From assembly GCA_034669045.1 (NCBI GenBank), contig JAXDOD010000125.1, forward strand, positions 1 through 10,472: DNA of 10,472 bases, in the 5' to 3' direction. Numbering within the stretch: position 1 is the first letter of the stretch; the number at the start of each line of letters is the position of its first letter. This DNA is from VAZQ01 sp034669045 (GTDB taxonomy: Bacteria; Pseudomonadota; Alphaproteobacteria; Rhizobiales; Xanthobacteraceae). A model generated the notes under the pieces. That model was not told the origin of the DNA. It did not search any database and saw only the letters and a list, made by a program, of their open reading frames with translations. Positions 1 through 6,906 of the stretch are shown one piece after another. The translations under genes and the position numbers were made by a program.

Positions 1-52
1 CGCCGAGTACGGCGACAGTTAAGGGCGGCAAAGACGTTCCACGTGCCTTCAT
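1..52 (-). CDS. Partial N-terminus of TPP-riboswitch-controlled gene (probable thiamine-related)
   Basis: Only the first 17 codons are visible; the rest lies beyond the left edge. The reading begins MKARGTSLPPLTVAVLG. The ATG at 52-50 is chosen because an AGGAAG ribosome-binding site (59-64) sits 6 nt upstream and a TPP riboswitch ends directly in front of it. Control by that riboswitch implies a role in thiamine synthesis, salvage or uptake. The 'TVAVLG' stretch resembles the first beta strand of a Rossmann FAD/NAD-binding fold, which would fit a ThiO-type glycine oxidase, but 17 residues cannot decide this. An exported transporter component is an alternative. It does not resemble the start of ThiC as I remember it. 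The gene follows kdsA on the same strand but has its own leader, so it is probably a separate transcription unit. Confidence 0.7.
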   Translation of the reverse strand, partial: MKARGTSLPPLTVAVLG

Positions 53-55
53 CGG

Positions 56-134
56 CGGCTTCCTACGCTGGCATGACCCAGACAGGTTCGATGGGTTTGA
101 TCTCAGCCGCGCATCCGCGCGGCACCCCAGGCCG
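56..134 (-). promoter_or_regulatory. TPP riboswitch (THI box)
   Basis: Read on the minus strand, this stretch contains the diagnostic TPP aptamer blocks in the right order: GGGGTGCC (128-121), a perfect 7-bp stem GCCGCGC/GCGCGGC (123-117 with 112-106), CTGAGA (106-101), ACCC, then AACCTG and TCTGGGTCATGCCAGCG. The closing P1 helix can form between CGGCCT (134-129) and AGGAAGCCG (64-56) with a small AA bulge, the arrangement I recall for E. coli thiM. The 3' arm of P1 includes the Shine-Dalgarno AGGAAG of the downstream gene, and the ATG follows 6 nt after it. There is no room for a separate expression platform. TPP binding would therefore be expected to stabilise P1 and hide the ribosome-binding site directly. 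The aptamer call is strong; the mechanism is inferred. Confidence 0.95.
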
Positions 135-141
135 TTGGCTT

Positions 142-170
142 ATCATCGGCGTTTTCGGCGCGACCGACAA
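142..170 (-). promoter_or_regulatory. Candidate sigma70-type promoter for the riboswitch leader
   Basis: On the minus strand a TTGTCG -35-like hexamer (170-165) and a GATGAT -10-like hexamer (147-142) are separated by 17 nt. Each matches 4 of 6 consensus positions. The predicted start, about 7 nt past the -10, falls at around 135, exactly at the 5' end of the riboswitch, which is what makes the call plausible. It lies in the short gap after the kdsA stop codon. Confidence 0.45.
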
Positions 171-191
171 GGCCGATTAACGGAGGGCAGG

Positions 192-1037
192 TCAACCTTT
201 GGCGACGGCGTCGAATTGCATTAATCTACGAAGAAGGCCTTCTAGCGCTTTGATCGGGATCATGTTCGGTCCATCCGATGGCGCCTTATCCGGATCCTGG
301 TGCGTCTCGATGAACACCCCGGCCACGCCCACAGCGACGGCCGCCCGCGCCAACACGGAAATGAACTCCCGTTCCCCGCCGGAGGATGTCCCCTGCCCGC
401 CCGGCTGCTGCACCGAATGGGTGGCGTCGAAGATCACCGGCGCGCCGGTGCTGCGCGCGAGGATCGGCAGCGCCCGCATGTCGGAGACCAGCGTGTTGTA
501 GCCGAAGGACGCGCCGCGCTCGGTGACCAGCACGTTGCGGTTTCCGGCGCCGGTGATTTTCGCGACCACGTTGGCCATGTCCCAGGGCGCGAGGAACTGG
601 CCCTTCTTGACGTTGACCACGCGGCCGGTGGCGGCGGCGGCGAGCAGGAGATCGGTCTGCCGGCACAGGAATGCCGGGATCTGCAGCACGTCGACGGCCT
701 CGGCGACGCGCGCGCATTGCTCGATCTCATGCACGTCGGTGAGAACCGGCACGCCGAGCGAGCTTCGGATCTCCGCCAGGATCGGCAGCGCCTGGTCGAG
801 CCCGATGCCGCGTGCGCTGTTGGCGCTGGTGCGGTTGGCCTTGTCGAAGGACGTCTTGTAGACGAGGCCGAGGCCGACACGCGCGGCGATCTCCTTGAGC
901 GCCGACGCCATCTCCAGCGCATGGGCGCGGCTCTCGAGCGCGCACGGACCCGCGATCAGCGCGAGCGGCAAGGCATTGCCGAAACGCGCCGTGCCGACGG
1001 CGACGACCGGACTGGGTGCGGGGTTGACGTTCTGCAT
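192..1037 (-). CDS. kdsA: 3-deoxy-D-manno-octulosonate 8-phosphate synthase (metal-dependent type)
   Basis: This 281-residue cytoplasmic enzyme condenses phosphoenolpyruvate with D-arabinose 5-phosphate to KDO-8-phosphate, the first committed step of KDO synthesis for lipopolysaccharide. The sequence shows the DAHP/KDO8P synthase TIM-barrel signatures: IAGPCALES (res. 28-36), KTSFDKANR (61-69), TDVHE (100-104), IPAFLCRQTDL (120-130), NVKKGQF (142-148), RGASFGYN (174-181), FDATHSVQ (203-210) and ETHQDPDKAPSDGPN (244-258). Cys32, His207, Glu244 and Asp255 match the metal ligands known from the Aquifex aeolicus enzyme, with identical His-Glu-Asp spacing. Metal-independent enzymes such as that of E. 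coli have Asn in place of the Cys, so this is the metal-dependent class. The frame stays open upstream to about 1670, but similarity begins just after MQNVNP, so the ATG at 1037 is used. A weak GAGA lies upstream. A VOC gene precedes it on the same strand after 61 nt. Confidence 0.97.
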   Translation of the reverse strand: MQNVNPAPSPVVAVGTARFGNALPLALIAGPCALESRAHALEMASALKEIAARVGLGLVYKTSFDKANRTSANSARGIGLDQALPILAEIRSSLGVPVLTDVHEIEQCARVAEAVDVLQIPAFLCRQTDLLLAAAATGRVVNVKKGQFLAPWDMANVVAKITGAGNRNVLVTERGASFGYNTLVSDMRALPILARSTGAPVIFDATHSVQQPGGQGTSSGGEREFISVLARAAVAVGVAGVFIETHQDPDKAPSDGPNMIPIKALEGLLRRLMQFDAVAKG

Positions 1038-1098
1038 CGGTTGTCTCGCGGCCGGACCATGAAGGGCCGGATTGCCGCGGTCAACGCCTGCCGTCGCC

Positions 1099-1971
1099 TC
1101 AGCCGGCCTCGAATACGAGGGTTGCGCCCATGGCGGTCTGCGGGCCGACGACGATCGAACCCATGTGCGAGACGGCTTCGATTCCCGCGGCCGCGAGCGC
1201 CGCGCCGAGCGCCTCGCGATCGCGCACGGTGAAGCGCACCGCCGCCAGCCGCGCGCCGGTGGCGATGTCCGGCGGCGCCACGCCGAAGTGACTGCGGAAG
1301 GCGGCCGGGTCCATGACCTTGATGTCGCCGCGCGGCGTCGGCGCGGTGATCCCGCTCGAGGTCGCATGCAGTTCGCGCTCGCCCGCGAAGGCGGAGAGGA
1401 AGATGTGCAGGTCGCTCGGGTTCTCGGCGACGATGACCGCGCCCGCGACGCCGCTCGCGGTGTTGGCGTGGCGCTGCAAGGCCGGGTTCCAGAAATTCTC
1501 CGGATGATGCTGCCGGCAGACCGCAAAGGCGATGTCGGGCGCATGCGGATCGCGCGCGAAAGCGAGCGAGAAGCCGACCTTGACCTTGGCGCCGTCGGGC
1601 TTCGTCCCCTCGCGCTCGAACTGCAGCGCGTCGGAGGCGGCGATGCCGGCGTCGCGAAATGCGGCCGCATCGGCGGCGGCGTCCGTGCTCTCCAGCATCA
1701 GCGCCGAGAGCCCTTGCCGACGCGCCAGGAACGACTGCTGGAAGCGCCCGAAGTTGATGGAGAAGCCGTCGCCGCCGAGCTTTTCCGGCTCAGCGACCGT
1801 GAGCAGCTCGAGGAAGACGCCCGGAAGCTGGACGAGATGGTTGTGCGTACCCCAGGGATGGCGGTTGCGCGCGCCGACCGTGAAGCCGATGCGGCGATAG
1901 AATTCCGCCGCGGCGTCGAGGTCGCGCACCGCATGGACGATGTGGTCGAGGCCGCGGGGCATGGCGTTCAT
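1099..1971 (-). CDS. VOC superfamily / glyoxalase-like domain protein
   Basis: This 290-residue protein opens with GLDHIVHAVRDLDAAAEFY (res. 7-25) followed by IGFTVGARNRHPWGTHNHLVQL, the typical first beta-alpha-beta module of the vicinal-oxygen-chelate fold. His10 and the Glu of FLELL (res. 53-57) are candidate metal ligands. A middle segment (SLAFARDPHAPDIAFAVCRQHHPENFW, around 135-161) and a C-terminal module (RLAAVRFTVRDREALGAAL) suggest a second half of the same fold. This layout resembles the glyoxalase_3 type of Pfam (PF13468), whose substrates are mostly unknown. It should be cytoplasmic, as no signal peptide is seen. The start at 1971 is preferred; ATG at 1962 is equally possible and neither has a good ribosome-binding site. 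The frame is open further upstream, but that extension only translates the palindromic repeat. The gene lies between the Mo-hydroxylase operon and kdsA; no functional link is evident. Confidence 0.85.
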   Translation of the reverse strand: MNAMPRGLDHIVHAVRDLDAAAEFYRRIGFTVGARNRHPWGTHNHLVQLPGVFLELLTVAEPEKLGGDGFSINFGRFQQSFLARRQGLSALMLESTDAAADAAAFRDAGIAASDALQFEREGTKPDGAKVKVGFSLAFARDPHAPDIAFAVCRQHHPENFWNPALQRHANTASGVAGAVIVAENPSDLHIFLSAFAGERELHATSSGITAPTPRGDIKVMDPAAFRSHFGVAPPDIATGARLAAVRFTVRDREALGAALAAAGIEAVSHMGSIVVGPQTAMGATLVFEAG

Positions 1972-2016
1972 TGCGATGTTGATTGGGGAACGAAGGTGCG
2001 GCGTACTCGGTCTACT

Positions 2017-2135
2017 CCCTCTCCCCGCTTGCGGGGAGAGGGTCAGTGTGAGGGGATTCTCCGCAGGCCAGTGTGTGGAAAGTCCCCCACACCCGCCGCC
2101 TACGGCGGCGACCTCTCCCCGCAAGCGGGGAGAGG
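2017..2135. repeat. REP-like palindromic mosaic: two inverted copies of a 24-bp palindrome around smaller hairpins
   Basis: Two near-perfect palindromes, 2017-2042 and 2112-2135, share the core CTCCCCGC..GCGGGGAG. The central TT in the first and AA in the second show that they are exact inverted copies over 24 bp. Between them lie a 7-bp GC hairpin with loop TAC (2094-2110) and a weaker GTGTGG/CCACAC stem (2073-2078 with 2087-2092). The pair could fold as separate hairpins or as one long stem, in either transcript. Elements of this kind are repeated widely in Rhizobiales/Bradyrhizobium intergenic DNA as I recall. On the minus strand the first palindrome encodes the peptide LTLTLSPQAGRG, familiar from over-extended gene predictions. 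It occupies most of the 221-bp gap between the Mo-hydroxylase gene and the VOC gene, and may also weaken transcription between them. Confidence 0.85.
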
Positions 2136-2192
2136 TGGAGATCGTGGCACGTCCATCCATCTCTTTGCAGTCTCGCGTCGCGGCGCGACAGC

Positions 2193-4475
2193 TCACGCGT
2201 GATCCAGCGCCGCCTTCACGCGTTCCGGCGTGAACGGCACGCGGCGCAGCCGCACGCCGGTGGCGTCGAACACCGCGTTGCCGATCGCCGCCGGCACCAG
2301 GCCGAGCGCCATCTCGGCGGCGCCCGAGGGCGCCTCTTCGGGACGCTCGATCAGCAGGATCTCGATCTTCTCGGGCACCGAGTCGATGTGCAGAACCGGA
2401 TAGCTGAGCCAGTCGACGCTGGTGACCATGTTCTCGTCGAAGCGCACCTCCTCGAACAGGGCGCGGCTGGTGCCGTAGACGAGCTGGCGGTCGATGACGT
2501 GCTTGAGCGTCTCCGGGTTGACGATCATGCCGACGTCATGGGCGCAGACATAGCGCAGGAGATCGAGCTTGCCGGTCTGCCGATGCACGCGCACCTCCGC
2601 GATCAGCGCGATGAAGGTCGTGAAGTGGCGCCGGAACGCAATGCCGCGGCCGATGGCGACGTCGAGCCCCTGCTGCTCGTTGTCGGGCGACGGCCGCTTC
2701 TTCCATTTGAACGCTTGCGCGGCGATCGCCACCGCGTCGCGGTCGCGCGGATGCGTGAGGTACTTCATCCGGAAGTCGACCGGGTCGGTACTGGTCGCCG
2801 CCGCCATCTCGTCGATGAAGGATTCCGACCCGAACAGGATCGGCGGACCGTAAGGGTCGCGCAGATGCGTCGAGCGCAGCGGCGAGGCACGCTCCATCAG
2901 CGGCGGGATGATCTCCCAGCCCAGCCGTCCGTGATCGAACGTGTAGGAGGCGACCGGGATCTCGAAGCTCTGCCCGGCATTGAGCGGCAGCCCGAGAAGC
3001 TGGCCCGCCAGCACGTCGGCCGCGCGGGTCTCGCGGGTATTGTTGTCGAGCCGCGAGAACGCCTTGCTGATGTTCTCGTAGGCGATCACCTTGCCGGAGG
3101 CGTCGAGGCCGGCGCGGCTGCGGTTCACCGAGGCGGTGCCCTTGGGGTCCCAGGCGAGCGCTTCATGGCGCATGTATTGCACCCGCACCGGCCGGCGGAG
3201 ATGCTTGGACAGCACCGCGGCGTCGCCGGTGGCGTCACCCTGCTCGTTGCGGCCGTAGCTGCCGGTGCCGAACATCCAGATCGCGCGCACGTTCTCCTTC
3301 GGCAGCCCGAGCAGTTCCGCGACGCACTGCGCGGAGTCGTAAGGCTTCTGGGTCGAGGTCCAGATCGTCGCCTGCCCGTCGCGCACGTCGGCGACCGCGC
3401 AGGCCGGGCCGGTCGAGGCATGCGACTGGGTCGGGAACTCGTACTCGCCTTCGATGATGCGCACCGCCTGCTTGATGCCCTCCTCGAAGTTGCCGTTCTG
3501 GCGCTGGAACTCGCGCTTGACGATCGGCGCCTGGCGGATGTGGTCGTGCAGCTTGTCATGGCCGGGGAAGTTGGGCTTGGACTGCGACCAGGTCACCTTG
3601 AGGGCGCGCGCGGCCTTGACCGCGTTCCATTCCTTGTCGGCGACGACCGCCAGCAGGTCCTTGATCCAGACCGCCTTGGCGCCGGGAACGTGCTTGATGG
3701 ACTCTTCATCCACTTGCACCGGCACCGCGCCCGCCACCGCGGGGCGGATCATGCGCGCGTGCAGCATGTTCGGCAGCCGCACGTCGTTGACCATCTCGAG
3801 CGTGCCGAACACCTTGCCCGGCAGGTCGCGGCGGGGGAATGACTGGCCGATGACCTTGAACTCGGCGGGGGTCTTGAGCGGCACGTCGGTCTCGACCACG
3901 AGCGCGTTGCTCAGCTTGCCGTTCCATTTGACCTTGGCGTCGAAGTGACGCCCGCCGATCAGCTCGGCATAGCTGACCCGCTTCTTCGGGTCGGCGGCGG
4001 CGTGGACGACGCCGTCCGTGACCGTGAGCTTGTCCGCCGGCAGGCCGAGCGTCTGGCCCGCCATCTCGACCAGGAGACGGCGCGCCTCGGCGGCGGTCCG
4101 GCGCAGCATGGTGCCGCCGTGCGAGACGCCGATCGCGGCGCTGGCGCCGCCCATGTCGAGGGTGAGCGCGCTGTCGCCCATGATGACGCGCACGCGCTCG
4201 AAGGCGACGTCGATCTCTTCCGCGACCATCTGGGCGATGGCGGTGCCGAGCCCCTGCCCGCCGTCGATCTTGCCGTAATAGGCGTGGACCGTGCCGTCGG
4301 ACTCGATGGTGATGTAGGAGGACAACTGGTCGCCGGTGAGCGGCGGCCGTTTCGGCGAGCCGTGGGTGGGCGCGGCCTCGGCCCATTCGGCGGGCGCCGC
4401 CAGCGTGACGACGAGCGCGCCGGTGGTGGACAGGAAGGCGCGGCGGCTGAGAGCGTTGCTGTCGTGGTCGGTCAT
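2193..4475 (-). CDS. Molybdopterin-binding subunit of a xanthine-dehydrogenase-family hydroxylase (IorB-like, Tat-exported)
   Basis: This 760-residue large subunit of a molybdenum hydroxylase would bind molybdopterin cytosine dinucleotide and hydroxylate or oxidise an aldehyde or N-heteroaromatic substrate. Residues 10-16 (SRRAFLS) followed by a hydrophobic stretch and APAEWAEAAP form a twin-arginine signal, so it should be exported folded to the periplasm. Family motifs include KIDGGQGLGTAIAQ (69-82), GTGSYGRN (403-410), LRDPYGPPILFGSESFIDEMA (538-558) and the C-terminal GAAE..GNAVFDATG. Glu721 aligns by eye with the catalytic Glu of the usual GxGE motif; the preceding glycine is replaced by Ala. 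Size and partner match isoquinoline 1-oxidoreductase, but the substrate cannot be assigned. The ATG at 4475 has a perfect AGGAGG (4481-4486) 5 nt upstream, whose first A is the last base of the upstream gene's TGA stop. That implies translational coupling with the iron-sulfur subunit. No FAD subunit or XdhC-like maturation gene is visible. Confidence 0.92.
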   Translation of the reverse strand: MTDHDSNALSRRAFLSTTGALVVTLAAPAEWAEAAPTHGSPKRPPLTGDQLSSYITIESDGTVHAYYGKIDGGQGLGTAIAQMVAEEIDVAFERVRVIMGDSALTLDMGGASAAIGVSHGGTMLRRTAAEARRLLVEMAGQTLGLPADKLTVTDGVVHAAADPKKRVSYAELIGGRHFDAKVKWNGKLSNALVVETDVPLKTPAEFKVIGQSFPRRDLPGKVFGTLEMVNDVRLPNMLHARMIRPAVAGAVPVQVDEESIKHVPGAKAVWIKDLLAVVADKEWNAVKAARALKVTWSQSKPNFPGHDKLHDHIRQAPIVKREFQRQNGNFEEGIKQAVRIIEGEYEFPTQSHASTGPACAVADVRDGQATIWTSTQKPYDSAQCVAELLGLPKENVRAIWMFGTGSYGRNEQGDATGDAAVLSKHLRRPVRVQYMRHEALAWDPKGTASVNRSRAGLDASGKVIAYENISKAFSRLDNNTRETRAADVLAGQLLGLPLNAGQSFEIPVASYTFDHGRLGWEIIPPLMERASPLRSTHLRDPYGPPILFGSESFIDEMAAATSTDPVDFRMKYLTHPRDRDAVAIAAQAFKWKKRPSPDNEQQGLDVAIGRGIAFRRHFTTFIALIAEVRVHRQTGKLDLLRYVCAHDVGMIVNPETLKHVIDRQLVYGTSRALFEEVRFDENMVTSVDWLSYPVLHIDSVPEKIEILLIERPEEAPSGAAEMALGLVPAAIGNAVFDATGVRLRRVPFTPERVKAALDHA

Positions 4476-4485
4476 GCGTGCCTCC

Positions 4486-4947
4486 TCAAGCCTGCGCCGC
4501 GCGCTTGACGGCGCGGAGCGCCGCACCATGGGTGCCGCAGCGGCAGATCAGGTCGGCAAACGCGTCCTTGATCTGCACGTCGGTCGGATGCGGGTTGCGG
4601 TCGAGGAGTTCGGCCGCGGTCATCACCCAGCCCGAGATGCAATAGGCGCACTGGTTCACCTGCTCCTCGATCCAGGCCTTCTGGACCGGGTGCGGCTTGT
4701 CCGGCGTGCCGAGGCCGGCGAGCGTGGTGACGGCCCTGCCGGTGACGGCGGCGACCGGCGTGATGCAGGAGCGCACCGCATGGCCGTCGATGTGTACGGT
4801 GCAGGCGCCGCATTGGCCGAGCCCGCAGCCGAAGCGCGGGTTGTTGAGGCCGATCTCGTCACGCAGCGCATAGAGCAAGGGCATGTCGGGGTCGTCGACC
4901 TCGATCGCGCGCGGCCTGCCGTCGACATTGAGGGTGAGCTTCGCCAT
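4486..4947 (-). CDS. (2Fe-2S)-binding small subunit of the molybdenum hydroxylase (IorA-like)
   Basis: This 153-residue electron-transfer subunit carries two [2Fe-2S] clusters. The N-terminal plant-ferredoxin-like domain has Cys41, Cys46, Cys49 and Cys61 in FGCGLGQCGACTVHIDG...C. The C-terminal helical domain has Cys100 and Cys103 (NQCAYC) plus Cys135 and Cys137 (CRCG). All eight ligands of the xanthine dehydrogenase family are present, and the length is typical of IorA/CoxS-type subunits. It lacks its own signal peptide, so it is presumably carried across the membrane together with the Tat-tagged large subunit, as in other enzymes of this layout. The start at 4947 has a strong GGGAGG 6 nt upstream. 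It is first in a two-gene operon, with only 10 nt before the large-subunit start. A cytochrome or other electron acceptor is not encoded nearby. Confidence 0.95.
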   Translation of the reverse strand: MAKLTLNVDGRPRAIEVDDPDMPLLYALRDEIGLNNPRFGCGLGQCGACTVHIDGHAVRSCITPVAAVTGRAVTTLAGLGTPDKPHPVQKAWIEEQVNQCAYCISGWVMTAAELLDRNPHPTDVQIKDAFADLICRCGTHGAALRAVKRAAQA

Positions 4948-5090
4948 CGGCGTCCTCCCGGGAACGGACGTTGTTCGTAGCGGTCCATATACCACGAGTC
5001 CGGCCTTGGGAAATCGCCCTCGCGCCGGGGGATGGATTTCGCGGCCGGCATCCTGTCTTATCAGGCGAACAGACGAGGCCGCTGCATCAG
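4948..5090. promoter_or_regulatory. Divergent intergenic region between the Mo-hydroxylase operon and the secreted-protein block
   Basis: This 143-bp gap separates two divergently read units and must hold promoters for both unless one is transcribed from further away. On the minus strand TATATG (4991-4986) is a possible -10 element, but no convincing -35 lies at the right distance. On the plus strand TGGATT (5033-5038) and TCTTAT (5056-5061) are spaced by 17 nt and match sigma70 weakly. No regulator gene and no clear operator were found. The promoter positions are tentative. Confidence 0.3.
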
Positions 5091-5861
5091 ATGCGCGCGT
5101 TCCAACCCGCGATGACGGCGCTGCTTGTGGGCCTGAGCCTCACGACCGGCGCTGCCGGCGCGGAGCGGCTCGGCGTCGTCCTGATGCACGGCAAGGGCGG
5201 ATTGCCGGCGCAGATGGCGACGCTGGCGGCGGCCTTGTCGGCGGCCGGCCATCTCACCGACACGCCGGAGATGTGCTGGTCGCGCACCAGGATCTACGCG
5301 AAACCCTATCTCGACTGCCTGGCGGAAGTGGATACGGCGATCGGGCGCCTCAAAGCCCGCGGTGCGACTGCGATCGCCGTGGGCGGTCAGAGCCTGGGCG
5401 GCAATGCCGCGCTGGGCTACGGGGCGCGCCATCACGATCTCGCCGGCGTGATCGCGCTGGCGCCCGCGCACCAGCCGGAGCGCTTCGTCAGGCGCCCGGC
5501 GATGGTGAAGGCGCTGGCGCAGGCGCGCGCCCTGATCGCCGCCGGCAAAGGCGACGTGACGACGTCATTCGCCGACCGCAATACCGGCCGCGAGTTCTCG
5601 GTGCAAACCACGCCGCGCATCTACGTAAGCTTTTTTGCCGCCGACGGCCCGGCGGTGATCCCGGTCAACGCCGCGCGCGTGACGGTCCCGCTGCTGTGGA
5701 TTGCCGGCACCTCCGATGCGACCCAGCATGGACCCGGCTATGCCTTCGCCAAGGCGAAGAATCCCGAGAACAGCTACGTCACGGTGGCGGCGGAGCACCG
5801 GGGCACGCCGAACGCTTCGCGCGATGCCGTCCTCGCCTGGCTCAAAGGACTCGGTCGCTGA
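5091..5861 (+). CDS. Secreted alpha/beta hydrolase-fold protein
   Basis: This 256-residue protein has an N-terminal export signal (MRAFQPAMTALLVGLSLTTGAAGAE, probable cleavage near residue 24). The mature part has alpha/beta-hydrolase landmarks: LMHGKGG (31-37), which would shape the oxyanion hole; the nucleophile elbow GGQSLGG with Ser101; GTSDAT with Asp209; and AEHRGTP with His236. Together these are a complete Ser-Asp-His triad in the usual order. Cys62 and Cys76 could form a disulfide in the periplasm. The fold is well supported, but the substrate (ester, lactone or other) cannot be read from the sequence. The start at 5091 is chosen because it begins the signal peptide; only a weak GAGG lies upstream, and ATG at 5112 would give a shorter signal. 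The frame extends upstream to 4971 without protein-like features. The next gene starts 1 nt after the stop, so the two are almost certainly co-transcribed. Confidence 0.88.
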   Translation: MRAFQPAMTALLVGLSLTTGAAGAERLGVVLMHGKGGLPAQMATLAAALSAAGHLTDTPEMCWSRTRIYAKPYLDCLAEVDTAIGRLKARGATAIAVGGQSLGGNAALGYGARHHDLAGVIALAPAHQPERFVRRPAMVKALAQARALIAAGKGDVTTSFADRNTGREFSVQTTPRIYVSFFAADGPAVIPVNAARVTVPLLWIAGTSDATQHGPGYAFAKAKNPENSYVTVAAEHRGTPNASRDAVLAWLKGLGR

Positions 5862-5862
5862 C

Positions 5863-6906
5863 ATGATCGCGATGAAACCGATCTCGCCGATGGCGGCTTG
5901 CATTCTCGCCGCCGCCGGCTTGACGCTCGCGGCACCGGCCGGCGCGCAGGCGCCGCGGCCCTGGCTGGTGCCGGAGCTGCTGTCGGCGGCGACATCGGAA
6001 GGCAGCACGCTCACCATCTATGCCTCCATGAACGAGGAGGAGGCGCTGCCGTTCTGGTCGGTGTTCGAGCAGGCGACCGGCATCAAGGTCAACTTCCTGC
6101 GCATGACCGATTCCGGCATCCGCGCGCGCGTCGCCATCGAGCACCGGGCCCGGCAGCGGACCTGGGACCTGGTGGCGACACCGCCGGTCTACCGGCTGGG
6201 CGAGGAGATCCTGGCGCAATTCGATCCGCCGCAGGCCAAGGACCTGATCCCGCAGGCGCGCGATCCGAACCGGCGCTGGTACGGCATCTACAGCAACTAT
6301 TTCACGCCGGCCTACAACACCGCCATGATCAAGCCGGCAGAACTGCCGAAGACCTACGAGGAATTCGTCGACCGCAAACAGTGGGCCGGCAAGGTCGCGA
6401 TCGATGCCTCCGACGCCGACTGGCTCACCGGCATGTTCATGCACTACGGCGAGGAGCGCGGCGGCAAGCTCGCCCGCGACCTGGTCGCGGCGCTCAAGCC
6501 GGTCGTGCTCGACGGCCATCTCAATCTGGCGCGACAGGTCGGCGCCGGCGAGTACTGGGTGGCGCTCAACAACTTCCTGCCGCTGACCCTCAACGTGAAG
6601 CTCGCCGGCGGACCGACCGATTTCTGGGCGCTCGATCCGGTCACGCTCGCCTTCGGCTCGATCGGCATCAATTCGCAGGCGCCGCATCCCAAGACGGCGC
6701 TGCTGGCGGCCAATTACATGTTGAGCCAGGAAGGCCAGACCTTCCTGACCAGGAAGGGCCGCCTGCCGTCGCGTCCGGACGTAGCCACCAATCCGCCCGG
6801 CGTGATGGACGTGCTGCGCGGCAAGGCGATCGTGGTCCCGGTCATGTCGGGGAGCGAGCAGCGCAAGATGCAGCAGACCTTCAACGCGATATTCCGGCCG
6901 CGCTGA
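5863..6906 (+). CDS. Extracellular solute-binding protein of ABC-transporter type (orphan)
   Basis: This 347-residue protein has a signal peptide (MIAMKPISPMAACILAAAGLTLAAPAGAQA, cleavage near residue 28-30). The mature start LTIYASMNEEEALPFWSVFEQATGIKVNFLRM is typical of family-1 / Fe3+-type (AfuA/FbpA-like) periplasmic binding proteins. Later segments also fit: YGIYSNYFTPAYNTAMIKPAELPKTYEEF, the hinge and second lobe around WAGKVAIDASDADW, and the C-terminal HPKTALLAANYMLSQEGQ. The ligand is not predictable; relatives bind iron, phosphonates, polyamines or small organic acids. The ATG at 5863 is used because it begins a complete signal peptide 1 nt after the hydrolase stop; ATG at 5872 is an alternative. 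No permease or ATPase gene is present in the window, so it either works with a transporter encoded elsewhere or has a binding role beside the hydrolase. Confidence 0.9.
   Translation: MIAMKPISPMAACILAAAGLTLAAPAGAQAPRPWLVPELLSAATSEGSTLTIYASMNEEEALPFWSVFEQATGIKVNFLRMTDSGIRARVAIEHRARQRTWDLVATPPVYRLGEEILAQFDPPQAKDLIPQARDPNRRWYGIYSNYFTPAYNTAMIKPAELPKTYEEFVDRKQWAGKVAIDASDADWLTGMFMHYGEERGGKLARDLVAALKPVVLDGHLNLARQVGAGEYWVALNNFLPLTLNVKLAGGPTDFWALDPVTLAFGSIGINSQAPHPKTALLAANYMLSQEGQTFLTRKGRLPSRPDVATNPPGVMDVLRGKAIVVPVMSGSEQRKMQQTFNAIFRPR

Noticed and set aside
1038..1670. Upstream extension of the kdsA reading frame
   Set aside because: It is an antisense-free shadow frame of the VOC gene on the same strand, rich in Arg/Ser/Pro with no family resemblance; KdsA similarity begins just after the ATG at 1037.
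2017..2135. CRISPR-like repeat array
   Set aside because: Only two copies, palindromic and inverted rather than direct, with no regular spacers and no cas genes.
1972..2196. N-terminal extension of the VOC protein up to 2196
   Set aside because: The extension merely translates the palindromic repeats (LTLTLSPQAGRG); the VOC domain starts at residue 7 from the chosen ATG.
2073..3842. Long plus-strand open frame (589 codons) opposite the Mo-hydroxylase gene, and similar ones at 1072-2202 and 3945-4508
   Set aside because: High-GC antisense shadows: composition dominated by Arg/Ala/Gly/His/Asp with no domain pattern, while the opposite strand encodes recognisable enzymes.
4962..4976. GAAC-N7-GTTC dyad in front of the Mo-hydroxylase operon as a LexA box
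   Set aside because: The alphaproteobacterial LexA site is a direct repeat GTTC-N7-GTTC; here the half-sites are inverted, and no SOS-type gene is adjacent.
5629..5637. T6 run inside the hydrolase gene as a slippage or frameshift site
   Set aside because: It simply encodes Phe-Phe in frame; the protein is intact across it and the +1/-1 frames give nothing sensible.
5842..6687. Minus-strand open frame of 281 codons opposite the solute-binding protein, and similar frames at 7100-7843 and 7840-8799
   Set aside because: Codon-mirrored shadows of clear plus-strand genes with signal peptides and conserved motifs; no recognisable protein features.
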